A stretch of 64,000 nt of DNA, from positions 13,593,319 to 13,657,318 of the forward strand of contig BSYO01000006.1 in assembly GCA_033239525.1 (NCBI GenBank), in the 5' to 3' direction. This document shows positions 30,382 to 41,419 of this stretch, in pieces. Within the stretch, counting starts at the first letter, position 1. Every line of letters begins with the position of its first letter. The notes under the pieces were generated by a model. The model was not told the DNA's origin. It worked only from the letters and a program-made list of their open reading frames with translations, and did no database searches. The DNA is from Nepenthes gracilis (taxonomy: Eukaryota > Streptophyta > Magnoliopsida > Caryophyllales > Nepenthaceae). The position numbers were made by a program, and so were the translations under genes.

Positions 30382-32190
30382 CTGGTACATCAGAGAATAC
30401 CACAAAAAACCTCTAAGAGGAGCGATCTAACGAAATAGAAAATACGGACATTTTTACAATATCGATTCAAAATCGATTACTCACGAGGCGACGAAAAACA
30501 TGCATCCGCATTTCCATCCACAAAGAACAGCAACGGTCCAACGATTTCCATCTAGCAATCGATTCGAGACAGCCGCAAAATGAAGTCCGACACGCCGCTT
30601 GCCCCTACTCTCCATAGATAGAGTTCCAAGAACTCAGCAATGAGATTGCGTCCACACTTCAGGACACCCACCGGCAGGTACAACGCATAGATCCCCATCA
30701 TCATACACAGACTGATCAGCCTTCAAAGACCCGAGCATTACCAAGCATGGCCCGCTGCTGCCACTCCCCAATCGGCGAATGCAAGCGGTGGCCCGAAAAC
30801 ATTAGTCGGTATCAGATTTACGAGCCAAGGCTTTGTGGCCCAATCAGTTGAAACTCCAGCAACAGAGAAATTCTTCCAATCCACCACCGGGCAGACCATC
30901 AGTAGCAGCATCTAACCTCCACTGCAAAATCTAACCTCCACTGCAATCCTCACGGGAGGGACACAACCTAAGTAAATTTGGCAAGTAAACAAGAGCAGAC
31001 AAAAACCAGTCCATCCAAGAGGGCGTCCACTGCATTCCATATTCCGTCTACTACAACAGATCCGAGTTACACATCCATCATCAAGCTCCATCCACCGGGA
31101 TCAACATTCCCGGCTACTGACCCAATCATAACATAGCCACAAATGTGGGGGAACCACATTCCAGCTAATCCAATCTGGATGGTAGATCAAAGATAGCTGC
31201 CAGAGTCCACAAACTCATCGGAACACGCTATTGGGCAGCTTGAGCCACATAGCCAACCCGGCCTGGAAACCGGGAGGAGCAAATACAACCGAGACAACCA
31301 CTCCGGGCTACCACCCACAGCAGCCCAAATATGCAATGTAATAGATTCGAAGGCTACTTTACATCAGCAGCCTCAACAACGAGGACAAAAGCTGTTCTAA
31401 ATAGCACCTCAAAAAGGATCCGGCAACCTTTCCCGGTAGCCCACGCCCACCATCGGCATCCATCGAGATGGATACATATAGAAGCGAGAGGCGATTCAAA
31501 GACCACCACAAGCGGCGGGACAACCATTCCAAGTACAAAGAAATTCCAGCCCATCCGAGAAAAGAATAGTAAGAACCAACAACCACTGCAATATCGAGAA
31601 TTGCAACGGTTTGACATCAACTCAAAACCATCGGACCGATTGCCCATACATAAGGAACAGCCATGGTAATGGAGGCCACAAATCCAACCTCAATCACACA
31701 AGACCTTTCTTTCCACAAAGGGACTAACACGGGGAGTAGCGGAAGTCACTACAATCCCGAGCCGATCTTTGTGCTTTCACCTGAACATTCTTAGCATACG
31801 AATCAAACCCACATCTCATCGGCCCAGAGACCATCGGATGCCAAATTTGCGGCCGACCTTGGTACATTGGCTATAGTATAAATTGGAGCCCCATCGGCCA
31901 CAGCAGACTTACCTAAACAGGTCAATTCACCCATGGCAAGCAGCGGCATCAATAGACCAGTGAAGCCCATGAGACAGAACCCATCAACACACGGACATCG
32001 GCCCGGGCGGGAATGTTGCACAAGACAAAGCAACAAATGAGGATCAAGTTTCAACATCTTTACGGGAGGCGGATGAAGATCCCGGGAGAACAGGATTACA
32101 TTGCGGATAAGCACCAAAAAAGTCTTATACATTTTATTCAAGCCACATGCCAAGACAAAGAATGTAGGCATCTTGAATCTAACCAAAGAA
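30251..32190 (-). mobile_element. Non-autonomous hairpin-tail element with 19 bp target duplication
   Basis: TGTAGCTGCTCATCCGGGT lies at 30232-30250 and 32191-32209, exactly flanking a 1.94 kb element. The left end carries the tail, on the minus strand. The body is A/C-rich on the plus strand and non-coding. The length is close to that of the element at 52309-54227, so this may be nearly full length. Confidence 0.95.
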
Positions 32191-32269
32191 TGTAGCTGCT
32201 CATCCGGGTGCTGTCCCTGAAGGCTCTGTTTGCTGATGTACCTGCTTGCCTCATTGATTCTCGGATGGC

Positions 32270-32385
32270 TTTTTTTTTTTAGTAAGTAAAATTTTGGATT
32301 AATGGGAAAAAAATTACAAGATCTATATTTTATCTCAAGTATTCTACTTAGAGGTAAACATAAAGCGGCTGGGCATGCCCAGCAA
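32270..32385 (-). repeat. Hairpin tail, copy 10
   Basis: T-run, AGTAAGTAAAATTTTGG, arms TATTTTATCTCAAGTA and TACTTAGAGGTAAACATA, GGGCATGCCCAGC. It is more diverged than most. Confidence 0.8.
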
Positions 32386-32859
32386 TGGTACATCGAAAAA
32401 AAACATTAAAACAACCACAAAAACGAGAATATGAAATATGTCGACTATTTCACACGAACAAGATCGTGATTAGCTACGCCCAAATCGGCGAGGTCGACTC
32501 GTAAAACCAAACAACGAGATCCATCTTGGATCTTGGCTGGCTCGGGGCAATTGGGAGACCGCCTCCACCTGGATCTCGGCGAGATCACATCCGCATCACG
32601 GCGAGGCAAGTCACCCCGGTGAAGAAAGTATATGCCAAAGGTAACCCACCGCCCCAGGACAGAAAGTATCATGAAGGAACAAGCGGATCGGCATCGGCGG
32701 CCACAACCACCACAAGTAGTATCGGCAATCAAACGGGGCGGTAAGAAGCCACATCAACATCACCGTCCACTTTAGCCAGACCCATCCAGCCACAACCCAG
32801 ACCGGCCATCTTCCACAAACCAAACCGGGCAAAAGCAACCGGTAGCTAAAGCAAACGAG

Positions 32860-33260
32860 ATCAGCACTTGGGATGCAAATCGAAATCGACAATTCACGTT
32901 CAAGTCCAAATCGGCACTTGAGATGCAAATCGAAGTCGGCATTTCATATTCAAGTCCAAATCGGCTATTCAAAGCGCAGTCCAAATTGGCACCTGTAAGA
33001 CCAATTGACATTTGTCATGCCAAGTCAGCAAAACATACCCGGCCTTAATTCGAAATCTGCATAAGGGCCGTAGAACCAAATCGGCATTTGGGCGAAGAAA
33101 TCTAAGTCAGCATTTGGGCAGCAAATCCAACTCGGCATTTTGCACGAAAGATGAAATCGGCATTCAGAATCGACATATGGGCACCAAATCCAAATCGGCA
33201 TTTGGGCAGGCAAATGTAAATCAGCCCGATGCAAGCCGCTGCGAAGCAAAGCCAAATATG
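32860..33260 (-). repeat. GCCGATTT-type repeat, diverged
   Basis: Units of about 30-50 bp contain AAATCGGCATTTG and CAAGTCCAAATCGGC. Together with 33640-33870 it belongs to the repeat seen at 60-410. Confidence 0.75.
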
Positions 33261-33639
33261 CCATAGGAAATTGATCACCACATAGCCGGCCCAGTAGCCG
33301 ATAAGCCTCGTAAAGCGATCAAAGTCGCATTGGCCAGCCTGACTTGCACCTCTCCCTACGAGGCAAAATCTCCCAACCTTCACCTTAGCTAGCGGTGTAG
33401 AGTGTGTCTACAATTGCATTTGCAACGAAGCTAATCACTACCTAGCTAGACAACTACAGCCATAACTAATGTCACCACAGTGGCCATGAAACATGAGGTA
33501 GGTACAGCGGATCCAAAGCACCAAGGCCCCATCAGATGAAACCTCAGTAGCAGAATGGCTCTCCCACCCCAAACCGGGCAAGCCTTCTACAGAGCAGCAA
33601 TACTCCAATACATTCCCACACAGTGTTCGAATAGCTATA

Positions 33640-33870
33640 TCAGCCACTTCGGCCTCAAGTCCAGACCGGCAACCTCGAGTCCAACTCGGCATATGAGCAA
33701 CAGAGCCAAACTGGCATGAAGAACGGCAATTGAAATCGGCCATAGTTAAGCCAAACCGGCCATAAGTCGAAATTGGCAATTGCAGCGCAAGTCCAAAACG
33801 GCATTTGATATTCCATGTCAGCAAGCCAAACCGGCCTCAAAGCCCATCCGGCCAAGAAAAATTTTAAAAA
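33640..33870 (-). repeat. GCCGATTT-type repeat
   Basis: It contains CCAAACCGGCCATAAGTCG and GGCAATTGAAATCGGCC, close to the blocks at 60-410 and 7048-7186. Confidence 0.78.
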
Positions 33871-34511
33871 ACAGCGAGAAGAATGGCGCAAACGGCAACA
33901 ATCAGCGAGACACCCATCGCGTCGGAGGATCACGAGCAATCAAATGGACCACGTCGGCTCTTGGACCACAGCCAAAGAAGTCCCCAAACCCCGGGGATCG
34001 CACGGGCCCCAACCCGTCCAACAGAGGGGACACATTGGGCGAGGAACATCATAGCTTGACGGCACCCACTCACCATGCCGATCAAAGACTAGGCCGAGAG
34101 CTATCGAAAGGCCGAGAGACAACAATTGCCATCAAACGGCATTCGGATAGAATCCGGAATCGCAACATCCCACAAGTTGTAACCAAACAAATCTCAAGAA
34201 ATGGCAGCAAAGCGAAGGATCCCCACCGCATTAGAAGGATTATTTGCATCCAAAAGGTCTACGGCCAGCTCATCAGTACCACGCCTAAAGCACCCAGCCA
34301 GAGTTGCACGGTATCCCCCAAACCGTCCAACGGGAGGGAATACACAGAGCGAGAGAAACTTCAAGGCCAACAAGCAAGACATTCGACAGCTCCAGATCCA
34401 TCAAGCAGCAGGAAAGCCGTCAGTTGCTACCGACATCGGATGGTTATTGGCCAGACCATCTCGACTTCCAAGAGGGATGGTTATTGGCCGACTCGAATCC
34501 GGTGGGGTATA

Positions 34512-34542
34512 AAATAATAATAATAATAATAATAATAATAAA
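34512..34542. repeat. (AAT)n microsatellite
   Basis: About ten AAT units near the 5' end of the element at 34442. Confidence 0.95.
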
Positions 34543-36660
34543 GTTATGAGTTGCTACATGCCTTGCTGTCGGGGTGTTTTTCCTGGGCTTGGGTTATTGG
34601 TTTTGCCTTTCTCCTCGTTCCCTGGTCTGACTTGCTCCCATTTGGGCGAGGCTCCCGGTTTTGTTTTGTTAGGCTTGTTTTGTTACGATGTTTTATCTGA
34701 TACTTGGGCTGCGTGCGCAGCTCGAGTATCTGTGGTTATCCCACCCCCCAAAAAAAAAATGTGTGTATGCAGATTCTACATCCTTTGGTATCTGGCTCTC
34801 TCGCCGGTTTTCTATAATCTTCTATGCTGTAATCATGCTTTATCTCGCTTGGATGGCCTGGCCCTCTTTCGATGAATTGGTTGGGTGTTGGGTTGAATGC
34901 TTTGAGTGGCTCTGGATGCTGAAATGCTGAATTTCTTGTCTATGAACTGGGCACTGTTGCTGTAGGTGGTATACTGGCATGCGATACTTGATCTTGATGG
35001 GGGGATAACCTAATGCCTTGGTGCTTTTGAATGGGACATGGGTTTGAGTCCGTTGAAGGTATCTGTATGCCTGGTCGCTTTATGTGGTTAATTCGCTGCA
35101 TTGTGGTGTTGTGTAGGGGATGTGTTTATGCAGCCGGTTCATCATGGTTGATCTATGTGGATCTTGGTGCTGACATTAGATGTTTGGCTGGATACTGGCC
35201 ATGGTAATGGGATGTTCTGTTGTATTGTGACCGCTGCCAGGTGGAAAGTCTTACTGAGTTTACTGTTGGGAAATTTTGCTCCTGCTGCCCTATTGTTGAC
35301 TATAGCTTTTCCTAGAAATCTGAATGATACTGGTGGCCGGTTGAGGAATGACTTGATGGTCCTGATAGTCAAATTGGCATGGTATGTGGTGTGCTTTTTG
35401 CTAAAGCAATGTGGCAGTGGGTAAAGCGTCTTACAGTGGTTACCCTGCAATGATCACGATCCAAGATGCTTTCTGCTGCTGCTGGAGACAATCGATGGTG
35501 TTTGGGGTCCCTGGTGATGAGGTTGGTGTAAACTCCTTGTTGCTGAAGTATGGGGTGTAGCCCTTTAGGAAATTGCTGATATTGGCAGTGTTCCTCTTTG
35601 CTGTCTTTGTGAATGGATGTGCAGAGACTGGATATTGGGAGCCCATGTATTGAGCTGGACGAGGGTTACATGTGATGGTGCATTTACCAATTCAAGTTGC
35701 AGAGGTTTGGTTTACTGCTCTGATCTAATATAGCCAGTAAGGATTGAACATGCTGTTCCTGGCCGTTACCTGAAGCTGCAGAATTCTGGTGTGATGCTAC
35801 CTAAAGGCTTGCAGCTCGGTTGCTGAAGGAGAGGCACATTGCCTATCGGTCCTGTCTAGTAGTAGGTTGATGCTGATGAGCCTCTTCTCTGAGTTGGCTT
35901 GAGTTTTTTTTTGAGAGCAATGTGATGCTGGGCTGTTTGCAGTGCTGAAGCAATAATTATGTGAGGAAGTGGATGCTTTTTTTTGCCCTGATGGAATTGG
36001 TGGATGATGATTTACATGTTTTCAAGTCAATCTTGCAATCTGCCCATTCCCGAGTTGATGGCTGCTCTGTGGATCGCTGTTGCTGGTGCCAACCGTGAGG
36101 CTTCGGTTCATCCTTTGCCCAGATTGGATGGATGCTTTCGCATGCTTCCCTTCCCGTGCTGGAGCTGAAGCTGCTGTTGCTCTGTACTGCGCAGCTGTGC
36201 ACCTGGAACAACTCGTGATATATGAAGACAGAGCGTGCTACATCAATTTTCTGGTGTTCAGTTGCGGCTGTTTTGAACGGAATTCTAGCTGATATTGATG
36301 GTCCGAAGCTTGCTGCGGCGGTGGAAAATGATTTAGGCAGTTTCAGATATGAAATTTAACTGGATTTATTGTTGCAGTTTGTTGCTGAAGAGATTGTAAC
36401 TCCTGGTGTGTGCAGATGAAATGTGTTTGCAGCTGCCTTGCGCTCCCTGATTTTGGAGTACTAGGGTACTTTGGGCTGTCGGTTGTCCCGGTGTGATATA
36501 GTAAATTGCCGCGGGATGATCGGGTGTTGATGTTCTGGTCTTCTCGGGGGTAATTTTTTTGCTTTTATTTATGTATATTTACAGTATAACCTTTTGGGTT
36601 TTGTTCTTCTTTTAGATGGTTCCTCTTAGTTTTTTTGAGGAATTCTCTGTTGAACTAGTT

Positions 36661-36787
36661 GCTCGGGGTATGCCCTAGCATTTTATGTTCTAACTCCAAG
36701 TCAAAAAACTTGGAGTTATAACATATTTTTTTGTAAATTTTCTCCCATTAATCCAAAATACACACTTATTTACCAAAAAAAAAAAAA
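36661..36787 (+). repeat. Hairpin tail, copy 11
   Basis: GCTCGGGGTATGCCCTAGC, arms ATGTTCTAACTCCAAGT and ACTTGGAGTTATAACAT, TTCTCCCATTAATCC, TTATTTACC and A-run. The hairpin is nearly perfect. Confidence 0.92.
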
Positions 36788-36797
36788 GACATCGGAT

Positions 36798-37036
36798 CCC
36801 AAAAACCAGATCTAGGAAGGCAAGACTGGCCAAAACTAGCCAGCAACGAAAGCCAAAGCTTTCACAAGGAACCCTGGAATAGGGATTCACAGCCCCAGCA
36901 GACAGAGCAAGGAAGCCCAACATCATCGAAGGCAAAAGACCTGAAAGAAATCCCATAGCAAAGCCAGAGTCTTCATCCCAATCTGAAACACCGAAAAGGA
37001 AACATCCTTTTCGAACAAAGAAAACGAGTTTAAATT
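36798..37036. other. Unassigned segment between two elements
   Basis: This A/C-rich stretch may be the 5' end of the minus-strand element that starts at 32270 or part of the leader of the LINE that follows. No gene or RNA seen. Confidence 0.4.
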
Positions 37037-37124
37037 TCAAAATGAAATTTGAAAAGGAGAGAAGGTGTTTTCGATTCCTTCCCAGACGCACCCTCTTCCC
37101 TCTTCGCCGGCGCCCATGGCGCCG

Positions 37125-38356
37125 GTCGCTAGCCCCCCCTCTCTCCTCCCTGTTTCGATGCCCTCTCCTCTAAACCCTGTACTTCCTCAAAGCCGATCAG
37201 CCCCCGCCTCTCCCTCATTCCATCGACCGTCCACCCCGTGGCCTTTTAAAACAACGTCCTCGGTCTCCTCTTCCCACATCTCGGCCTCTTCATCCGATCG
37301 CTCCTTCCCCCTTCCTTCTTCTGTCGGCAGTCGGAGCCCTCCGAGGCATCGTCCCTTGCCTGATTCTGGACCCCTCTTTGCCTCCCACTCCATGGATTCC
37401 ATTCGCCACATTTCTCTTGCGCCCGTTGTCGAGTTGGGCGGTCTCCACCCGTTGCCTTCCCCGATTGCCCCTTGCGCCCCTGATAAGGAGTTCCTTGCTT
37501 CGGTAAGGAAGGCCGATCGTTGTGCGCAACCGCACCTGGTGGGCTCCCCCCGTGCTGTTGGGGTTTCCTCTGAAGACCCGGTGCCGTGGGCTGGTTGCAG
37601 AGGAATTCTGAACAGCTCTGAATATTCAAGATGCCCTGGCGGGCCTCAACCCACATTGGTTGTCCCTCCTCCAGGGGCTCCGATCTGCCCAGATTCCCTG
37701 GCTTCTGCTTCTGGCAACGGATGCTCTTTGGAAGCTGATCAAAAGCTTCTCCACTCACCAAGGCTGCCTACTGCGTCCCCCCAGTGTAAAGGGGTCCCTG
37801 ACTCTAATTTAGACTTTGACCATTGCCATTCAAACAAAAAGGGCTCCGGCACGCCTGGCGCCTCTTGGGCTTCTATTGTGGAAAAGCGGGCTTGTGGAGG
37901 TAAGCCCATGATTAAATTCTTCCCTCCTACCCCTTCCGATATGGCTAATCAAATTTTGTCCCCCCCTCCCGAAGTAATCCAACAGAGTGAGGACATGTGG
38001 GGCTTCACTCTCGTGGGATATTTTAACGGTAATCCGGTGCATTTCAATGCAGTTAACAATATTACTAGGAAAATTTGGAGACGGTTCGAGCTACAACATG
38101 TAGCTGGGAACGAATCGGGCTTCTTTTTCTTTCGATTCTCCGCGAACACAATGCTTGAAAATTGTCTTAAAGGCGGCCCGTGGTCTATTGCTGGCCATAC
38201 TATTTTCCTTAAGGAATGGAAATCGGGGATGGTCTTATCCCGTGATGAGCATAAATCATTTCCGGTTTGGATCACTATGTCTGGGATCCCGGTGGAATAT
38301 TGGACCCCCCTGCTTTTGAGGCTGCTAGTCTTTTTGGCCTTGTGGGCTGTGCTATT
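37125..38356 (+). pseudogene. LINE ORF1, first part (Pro/Ser-rich region and DUF4283)
   Basis: The frame is open from 37065; the ATG at 37116 (MAPVASPP) fits the family better than the first ATG. About 280 residues are Pro/Ser-rich. The DUF4283 domain follows: SWASIVEKR, IKFFPPTPSDMANQ, WGFTLVGYFNGNPVHFNAV, FFFRFSANTMLENCLKGGPW, HTIFLKEWKSGM, FPVWITMSGIPVEYWTP. After TP a one-base shift gives AFEAASLFG (about 38311-38340), then the insertion at 38357 ends the frame. The remainder resumes at 40443. The same protein family is seen at 27524-29140. Confidence 0.88.
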
Positions 38357-40438
38357 CGCGTTTTTGCTACGCGTTGCCTTTGGTTGTTAAAAAAAAAAAT
38401 GAGAGGGGGTTATCTTTGCGCCTTTTGAGGCTGCTGGCCTTTTGGCCCTGTGGGCTTTGCTCTTGGCGGTTCCGGTTCGGGGTGGCTTAGAAAAAAAAAA
38501 AAGAAGAAAAAAAAGAAAAGAAAAAAATTATTAAAAATCCATCTTGAAGTAGTTTTCTTATTTCTTTTTCTAATGAAGTTGCATCCGGATGTAATTGTTT
38601 GGCCCCACTCTATAGCTGGGGGTCTAGGACCTCAATACCCCTGGGGAGCTCTTTGATGTTCTGGTGTTGGAGGATGGTATGACTCGATGAGTTGACGCCC
38701 GCTGGAACTGGTTGTTCTATGTTAGTTGCGCTGATGTTTCTGGTGTAGATGGTTGGGTTCAATTGACTTAATCATGGGTTCTGAAGCTGCTGACGCTTTC
38801 CTCCAGCCGGATGATGTGTTGTATGCTTGCTGAAAGAATCCATGATGCTGTTGTTGATAAATACAGGGCGATTTTTTTGAGGATGGGCAGGCAATGTTGT
38901 AGTCTTATGCCATTGCTGGATTGTGTTGTTCTGATTGTGTGGATTTCCATTGACTGTTGTTGGAGGCCTGCTCGATTCAATTCGATGCTAATGCTGCTAA
39001 TCGACTGTGTGGTTGTCCTGTTGTGGCCGGTGTGTCCTGAATTTTTTATGTGGTGCTGGGGGGCTACGTTTTTCTCTGATGCAGGTCTCGTGGGCAGATG
39101 CAGCTGAACCAGTTTCCTTTGTTGCTGTTTTCTATTCTGTTATGCTAGATTTTTCTGAAATATTTGCTGGAGCTGAGTTTGGCATAGCCCTGCTGTAGCT
39201 GCCGGTCTGATGGCCTTTTTTATGCGTTGTGGAAGTGCTGATATACTCTGCTGGCCATCTATCATCTCCTTGGTGATTTTTTTTGGTGCTCCTGTTTGAT
39301 CACATTTACTACTGCGGGTGCCAAACTTTGTTGCCCATTTTTTGTTCTGATGTGGAGGTTCCTGGGTTGCTGAATTGTGGTGATTGCCTTTCCTGCTGGT
39401 AGGATGGCATGGTTCTTGAAACTGGGCTTGTTGGGAATGTAGTGCTGAGTGTTATGATGCATTAATGGAGTTTCGGATATTGATCCGGTGTCTATGGCCT
39501 TGCTGGGGTCTGCGACTTTAATGCTACTACCGTTGATGCTAGTGTGTCTGGGCCCATGCTGAGGTGGGATGGTACTGCTGTGGCGTGCAAGCTAAAGTCA
39601 GTTGGTAATTGGATGAAGGCTATTTAGCTGCTGTTGTTGGTGTGGGTGGGTTGTGATGCTAAAACATGTAGAGTCGCCCTTCCTGCGGTCTCCAGCTGAA
39701 GCAGCCTGTGTTGTTGCCCGTGCTATTTGCATGCTTGATTCTCTGGGTGGCTGTATTGCTGATGGTTGATGGTGCTCGTTTCTGTTAGTGATGCGGCAGG
39801 GGGTGCGCTGGCCTGTGAGTGTCTCCTGGTTTGCTGTATGCTGCTTGTTGACTCAAGATACTACTGGAGCCATTCGTTGGTGTTGAAGAATTAGATATTT
39901 AGGGTCGCAATTGGGAGGTTGGCTGTTCTTGGTCTGCGCGGTTGCTGGTTTCATGGGTGGACTGCGATTGGCAATTGCTGCTGGTTTTTTTGCTGTCTTC
40001 GAAGCCGTCCTCTTGGCTAGTGGCTGCCGGTGATGTGTAGGTTCCTCTTTGGTGGTTGCTGGGTTTGATCCCTTTAGGTCCTCGAGTCTTACGGTCGCTG
40101 GATTCATGCACTGTTGAAGAAGCATTTGGCTGTTTCTCCAATGGCTGGATTGGTAATTCGTGTGCTGTATGCTCCTGTCGGATTGGCAGCTGCGTCTTTT
40201 GTGCTTGGCCAATTATTAGTCTGGTACCATATTTTGTGGTTTTTGTTAATTACTTGCCCTCCTAAAGGAGTTTTTTTATTTTTATTTATTCTCTTTTTCT
40301 GATGTATTAGATGCTCGGGGAATGCCCTAGCAGTTTATGTTTTTACTCCAAGTCAAAATACTTGGAGCAAAAACATGGATTCTGTAATTTTTTTCTCCCT
40401 ATAATCCAAATTTCTTACTTACCAAAAAAAAAAAAAAA
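38357..40438 (+). mobile_element. Non-autonomous hairpin-tail element inside ORF1
   Basis: The element has an A-rich start (38389-38530, including a purine run), a G/T-rich body and a hairpin tail with A-run ending at 40438. GTGCTATT at 38349-38356 recurs at 40443-40450, a likely 8 bp target duplication; joining there brings DUF4283 back together (GKPIRLDPVTEKL follows). A 55 bp piece of the host ORF1 (CTTTTGAGGCTGCT...) is present twice, at 38313-38367 and 38418-38472. Confidence 0.82.
40311..40438 (+). repeat. Hairpin tail, copy 12
   Basis: GCTCGGGGAATGCCCTAGC, arms ATGTTTTTACTCCAAGTC and ACTTGGAGCAAAAACAT, TTTCTCCCTATAATCC, TTACTTACC and about 15 A. Confidence 0.92.
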
Positions 40439-40442
40439 GCAA

Positions 40443-41295
40443 GTGCTATTGGGAAACCCATTCGGCTGGACCCGGTCACGGAAAAATTAGAGAGTTTGGG
40501 ATTTGCTAGAGTATGTGTCGAACTGGGGGCCGAAGCCCCTCGTCCGGAATTGGTGATGATCCGCACAAATGGATGTGATGACCATCTTAGGAAAATTAAG
40601 TTTGCTTACCTTGATAAGATGGCGCGTAAGGAGATCCCCATGAAGAATGGGAGTAAAGGACCTCTCATTAAAAAATCCTGGGTCCCTAAGAAGGTGGCCC
40701 TTGCAAAAGCCCATCCTCAGATGTCTCCTAGAAAGACGGAAGTCTTTTTTTTTTTTTGGTAAGTAAGAAAAGACCGAAGTCATACACTTAGCAATTTCTG
40801 ATAAGAAGAGTGCGCTATCTGATAATCCTTTCAGTGTGCTCCAGGAGGCTCCCCCTGAAGACCCATTGGTGTGCGATGTCTACATCCCGCCGATTTCCCG
40901 GTCTGAGGCTCCCATGGATCACTCTATTGGTGTACTCGTTCCTACCATACCCCCAGAATTCCAATATGGCCATCCATCTATCGGCCTTGAGGAGGTGAGG
41001 CCTCAAGATGGGTTTGCGCCTCAGTCTAGGTCATCCACTACACCCAATTCGAAATGGCCACAAGTTAGATATGAATGCTCCAATGTTGAGGCCCCGGCAC
41101 GTGACATTCATGTCCCGCGACCGGTTAATGGCCATGTGGATGATTCAGGCCAATCCTCCTTAGAGTGCTCACATGATCCATTGAGTCCAGGCCCAGTTTC
41201 GGATGGATATGACTCCATTGGCCCTGAAATTGTGCCTAAGAGCAGGAGGCATCAATCCTCTAAGAAGACGAGGAAAGTCCAGGGGCCTAAAAAGC
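40443..41295 (+). pseudogene. LINE ORF1, second part
   Basis: The frame continues DUF4283 with AIGKPIRLDPVTEKLESLGF and ARVCVEL, followed by a basic linker (KKSWVPKKVALAK). No clear CCHC zinc knuckle is visible. The 22 bp insertion at 40745 disrupts the frame; beyond it the frame 40836-41295 reads EAPPEDPLVCDVYIPPISRS and ends in a basic tail, SRRHQSSKKTRKVQGPKKL. The next element inserts at 41296, before the stop codon. Confidence 0.85.
40745..40766 (-). mobile_element. Ultra-short (22 bp) retro-insertion with target duplication
   Basis: The insert is a T-run of 13 followed by GGTAAGTAA, the extreme terminus of the family tail. It is flanked by AGAAAGACGGAAGTC (40730-40744) and GAAAAGACCGAAGTC (40767-40781), matching at 13 of 15 positions. 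It is what remains when reverse transcription stops almost at once. Confidence 0.85.
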
Positions 41296-41419
41296 TTTTT
41301 TTTTTGGTAAGTAAGTGTGTATTTTAGATTATAGGGAGAAAAATTTACAAAAGACTATGTTATAACTCCAAATTTTGACTTGGAGTTAGAACATAAGACG
41401 CTGGGGCATACCCCGAGCA
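41296..41419 (-). repeat. Hairpin tail, copy 13
   Basis: T-run, GGTAAGTAAGTGTGTATTTT, arms GTTATAACTCCAAATTTTG and CTTGGAGTTAGAACAT, GGGGCATACCCCGAGC. Confidence 0.9.

Larger units (their letters stand above)
32270..34435 (-). mobile_element. GCC-repeat hairpin-tail element
   Basis: The tail lies at the left end (T-run 32270-32280, AGTAAGTAAAATTTTGG). The body holds GCCGATTT-type repeats at 32860-33260 and 33640-33870, like the element at 1-960. TCGGATGG at 32261-32268 recurs at 34436-34443 and could be the target duplication, giving a 2.17 kb element. Alternatively it continues beyond the plus-strand element that follows, to about 37.0 kb. The right boundary is therefore open. Confidence 0.7.
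34442..36787 (+). mobile_element. Non-autonomous hairpin-tail element, G/T-rich body
   Basis: GACATCGGAT at 34432-34441 recurs at 36788-36797 directly after the A-run, a probable 10 bp target duplication. The 2.3 kb element starts with an AAT microsatellite region, has a G/T-rich body without proteins (largest open stretch about 110 codons, no similarity) and ends in a hairpin tail. Confidence in the 5' end is moderate because the duplication overlaps a second candidate repeat. Confidence 0.75.

Noticed and set aside
34432..34443. Use of GACATCGGAT and TCGGATGG as two certain target duplications
   Set aside because: They overlap, so at most one is fully reliable; the 10 bp match to 36788-36797 was preferred for the plus-strand element, and the border of the minus-strand element was left open.
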